From an uncultured Bacteroidota bacterium (GTDB taxonomy: Bacteria; Bacteroidota; Bacteroidia; Flavobacteriales; Flavobacteriaceae): 34,215 nucleotides of DNA. Shown piece by piece: positions 31,115 through 34,215 of this stretch. Position numbers and translations under genes: made by a program. The stretch is taken from contig CACNGE010000018.1 in assembly GCA_902619855.1 (NCBI GenBank), positions 1 to 34,215 of the forward strand, read 5' to 3'. Within the stretch, counting starts at the first letter, position 1, and every line of letters begins with the position of its first letter. A model generated the notes under the pieces. It worked only from the letters and a program-made list of their open reading frames with translations. It was not told where the DNA came from and did no database searches.

Positions 31115-32776
31115 ATGTGTGGTATAGTTTGTGCTTACAACGATAAAATTGAAATTGAGGAGCTGCGTCCCCAACTATTATCCATGTCTAAGCAGATTCG
31201 CCATCGTGGACCTGATTGGAGTGGTATACATGTAACCAAAAATGCAATATTAGCTCACGAACGCTTAGCCATCGTTGACCCTGCCTCCGGAAAACAGCCA
31301 TTATATAGCAAGAATAAGCAGCTTGTTTTAGCAGCCAATGGTGAAATCTACAATCACAGAGAGTTGCGGAAGCAGACACCAAATTTCTCCTATCAAACAG
31401 GTTCTGATTGTGAAGTTATCCTTGCTCTTTTTCAAGAGAAAGGAGTCAATTTTATTGATGAACTCAATGGCATTTTTGCTTTTGTTCTTTTTGATGCAGA
31501 GCAGAATACTTTTTTTGCGGCGCGCGACCACATGGGTATTATTCCTCTTTATATGGGGTGGGATGCCAATGGCACACTTTACTTTGCTTCAGAGCTTAAA
31601 TCTTTAGAGGGTTGTTGCACAAAAATTGAAGTCTTTCCTCCAGGTCATTATTATGATAGCACAAAAGGCGAACTAACAAAGTGGTATGATCGCGACTGGC
31701 GTGACTATAAAGTAGTGGAAAACAACAAAACGGATATTGATGAATTGCAAAAAGCACTCGAGGACGCAGTTCATAGACAACTGATGAGCGACGTTCCTTA
31801 TGGCGTTCTTCTTTCGGGTGGTTTAGACTCATCAATTACTTCTGCTCTTGCAAAAAAGTTTGCAAAAAAACGAGTGGAGTCGGATGATAAAAAAGATGCT
31901 TGGTGGCCTCAATTGCACTCATTTTCTGTTGGGCTAGAGGGTTCGCCTGATCTAGCAGCTGCTCAGAAGGTAGCCATACACATTGGTACAATTCATCATG
32001 AAGTTACATTTACAGTCCAAGAAGGTCTTGATGCAATTCGCGATGTAATTTATCACCTCGAGACCTATGATATCACAACAGTTCGTGCATCAACTCCAAT
32101 GTACTTGTTGGCTCGTGTGATCAAGTCTATGGGTATTAAAATGGTTCTTTCGGGTGAGGGTGCCGATGAAGTCTTTGGTGGCTATTTATATTTCCACAAG
32201 GCTCCTGATGCAAAAGAATTCCATGACGAAACAGTTCGTAAACTTGATAAGTTGTATCAATACGACTGTTTGCGCGCCAATAAATCACTGGCAGCTTGGG
32301 GAATTGAAGGTCGTGTTCCATTCCTTGACAAAGAATTTATGGATGTAGCGATGCGAATCAATCCAAAGGATAAGATGATCACCCCTGATCGTATGGAAAA
32401 GTGGGTGCTTCGAAAAGCATTTGAGAAATATCTACCAGATAGCGTTGCTTGGCGTCAAAAAGAACAGTTTAGTGATGGAGTAGGTTACAACTGGATTGAT
32501 AGCCTAAAAGAGGTCGTTGAAAAGGCAGTTAGCGATACTGATATGGAAGTTGTTCAGCATCGATTTCCAACCCAACCGCCAAGAACAAAAGAGGAGTATT
32601 ACTATCGTTCAATTTTTGAAGAGCATTTTCCTTCAGAGACTGCAGCACTAACAGTGCCATCTGTGCCATCTGTGGCTTGCAGTACGCCAACAGCCCTTGC
32701 GTGGGATGCTTCATTTCAAAATATGAATGAACCCTCTGGACGTGCAATTGGAGCAGTGCATAATGATGCCTATTAG
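31115..32776 (+). CDS. asnB: Asparagine synthase (glutamine-hydrolysing)
   Basis: AsnB makes asparagine from aspartate, glutamine and ATP. The 553 residues equal the length of E. coli AsnB. The N-terminal glutaminase domain starts MCGIVCAY with nucleophile Cys2 and has IRHRGPDWSG, AHERLAIVDP, AANGEIYNHREL and TGSDCEVIL. The synthetase domain has the pyrophosphate loop LLSGGLDSSITSALA and MVLSGEGADEVFGGYLYFHK. The C-terminus, FPTQPPRTKEEYYYRSIFEE, matches housekeeping AsnB rather than the glycan-modifying WbpS type, despite the surface-glycan genes upstream. A nine-base direct repeat near 32656 encodes VPSVPSV in the tail, a minor variation. Confidence 0.96.
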   Translation: MCGIVCAYNDKIEIEELRPQLLSMSKQIRHRGPDWSGIHVTKNAILAHERLAIVDPASGKQPLYSKNKQLVLAANGEIYNHRELRKQTPNFSYQTGSDCEVILALFQEKGVNFIDELNGIFAFVLFDAEQNTFFAARDHMGIIPLYMGWDANGTLYFASELKSLEGCCTKIEVFPPGHYYDSTKGELTKWYDRDWRDYKVVENNKTDIDELQKALEDAVHRQLMSDVPYGVLLSGGLDSSITSALAKKFAKKRVESDDKKDAWWPQLHSFSVGLEGSPDLAAAQKVAIHIGTIHHEVTFTVQEGLDAIRDVIYHLETYDITTVRASTPMYLLARVIKSMGIKMVLSGEGADEVFGGYLYFHKAPDAKEFHDETVRKLDKLYQYDCLRANKSLAAWGIEGRVPFLDKEFMDVAMRINPKDKMITPDRMEKWVLRKAFEKYLPDSVAWRQKEQFSDGVGYNWIDSLKEVVEKAVSDTDMEVVQHRFPTQPPRTKEEYYYRSIFEEHFPSETAALTVPSVPSVACSTPTALAWDASFQNMNEPSGRAIGAVHNDAY

Positions 32777-32857
32777 CATCCTTTTTTTCACACATTATTG
32801 TTAATAACTTGATGATTTTATGGCTTCCCCAATAGGTTAATTTCAATCAACAAAAAG

Positions 32858-32865
32858 TATCTTTG
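32858..32865 (+). promoter_or_regulatory. -7 promoter element of gyrB
   Basis: TATCTTTG matches TAnnTTTG and lies 38 bases before the gyrB ATG. It is the same octamer as before asnB. No clear -33 TTG was found. Confidence 0.45.
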
Positions 32866-32885
32866 ATAGGATGTGATTTAGTTAA

Positions 32886-34215
<1,330 letters not shown>

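Noticed and set aside
32650-32682. Short tandem repeat GTGCCATCT in asnB
   Set aside because: It has only two copies and encodes VPSVPSV within an ordinary reading frame; not a CRISPR or mobile repeat.

Overview
This window looks like chromosome from a marine flavobacterium (phylum Bacteroidota, probably family Flavobacteriaceae). The signs are low GC, flavobacterial -7 promoter motifs (TAnnTTTG) before several genes, a type IX secretion sorting domain on one exported enzyme, many exported lipoproteins, a tmRNA whose tag reads GENNYALAA, and an alginate gene set of the kind known from seaweed-degrading flavobacteria. Species cannot be told from the sequence alone.

Region A (1-13506) is a locus for a glucuronate-containing polysaccharide. 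A leftward operon encodes a beta-helix protein that may be a polysaccharide lyase, a short AraC-type regulator, a GH88 unsaturated glucuronyl hydrolase and a GH2 glycosidase cut by the window edge. A LacI-type regulator diverges from it. The rightward operon then carries kduI, kduD, uxaC, a three-part TRAP transporter and a secreted jelly-roll lyase with a T9SS tail. Two matching palindromes, one in the divergent gap and one just before kduI, are the likely LacI operators.

Region B (13567-21720) is an alginate operon: a lipoprotein with two fused PL7 alginate lyase domains, the cupin KdgF, a remnant of a lost PL7 gene, an intact PL7 lipoprotein, a FadR-type GntR regulator, an MFS uronate transporter, a DEH reductase (SDR), KdgK and Eda. 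Together these take alginate to unsaturated uronate, DEH, KDG, KDPG, and then pyruvate plus glyceraldehyde 3-phosphate. Region A also ends in KDG, so kdgK and eda probably serve both. Boxes of the form YTGGTTNACCAR, two in tandem before the first PL7 gene and one before the regulator, are the likely GntR operators. A short fragment resembling the start of fructose-1,6-bisphosphatase and a bidirectional terminator close the region.

Region C (21941-34215) is mostly core genome: an NTF2-like lipoprotein bracketed by an imperfect 30-base direct repeat, tmRNA, kdsA, typA, a small surface-polysaccharide group (FemAB/GNAT-like protein, flippase, GT2, GT4), an FtsE-like ATPase, asnB and the 5' part of gyrB. 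No CRISPR array, rRNA, tRNA, insertion sequence or phage gene was seen, and no SusC/SusD pair lies inside the window. No gap between genes exceeds 300 bases; the longest is the 270 bases between the NTF2-like gene and tmRNA.
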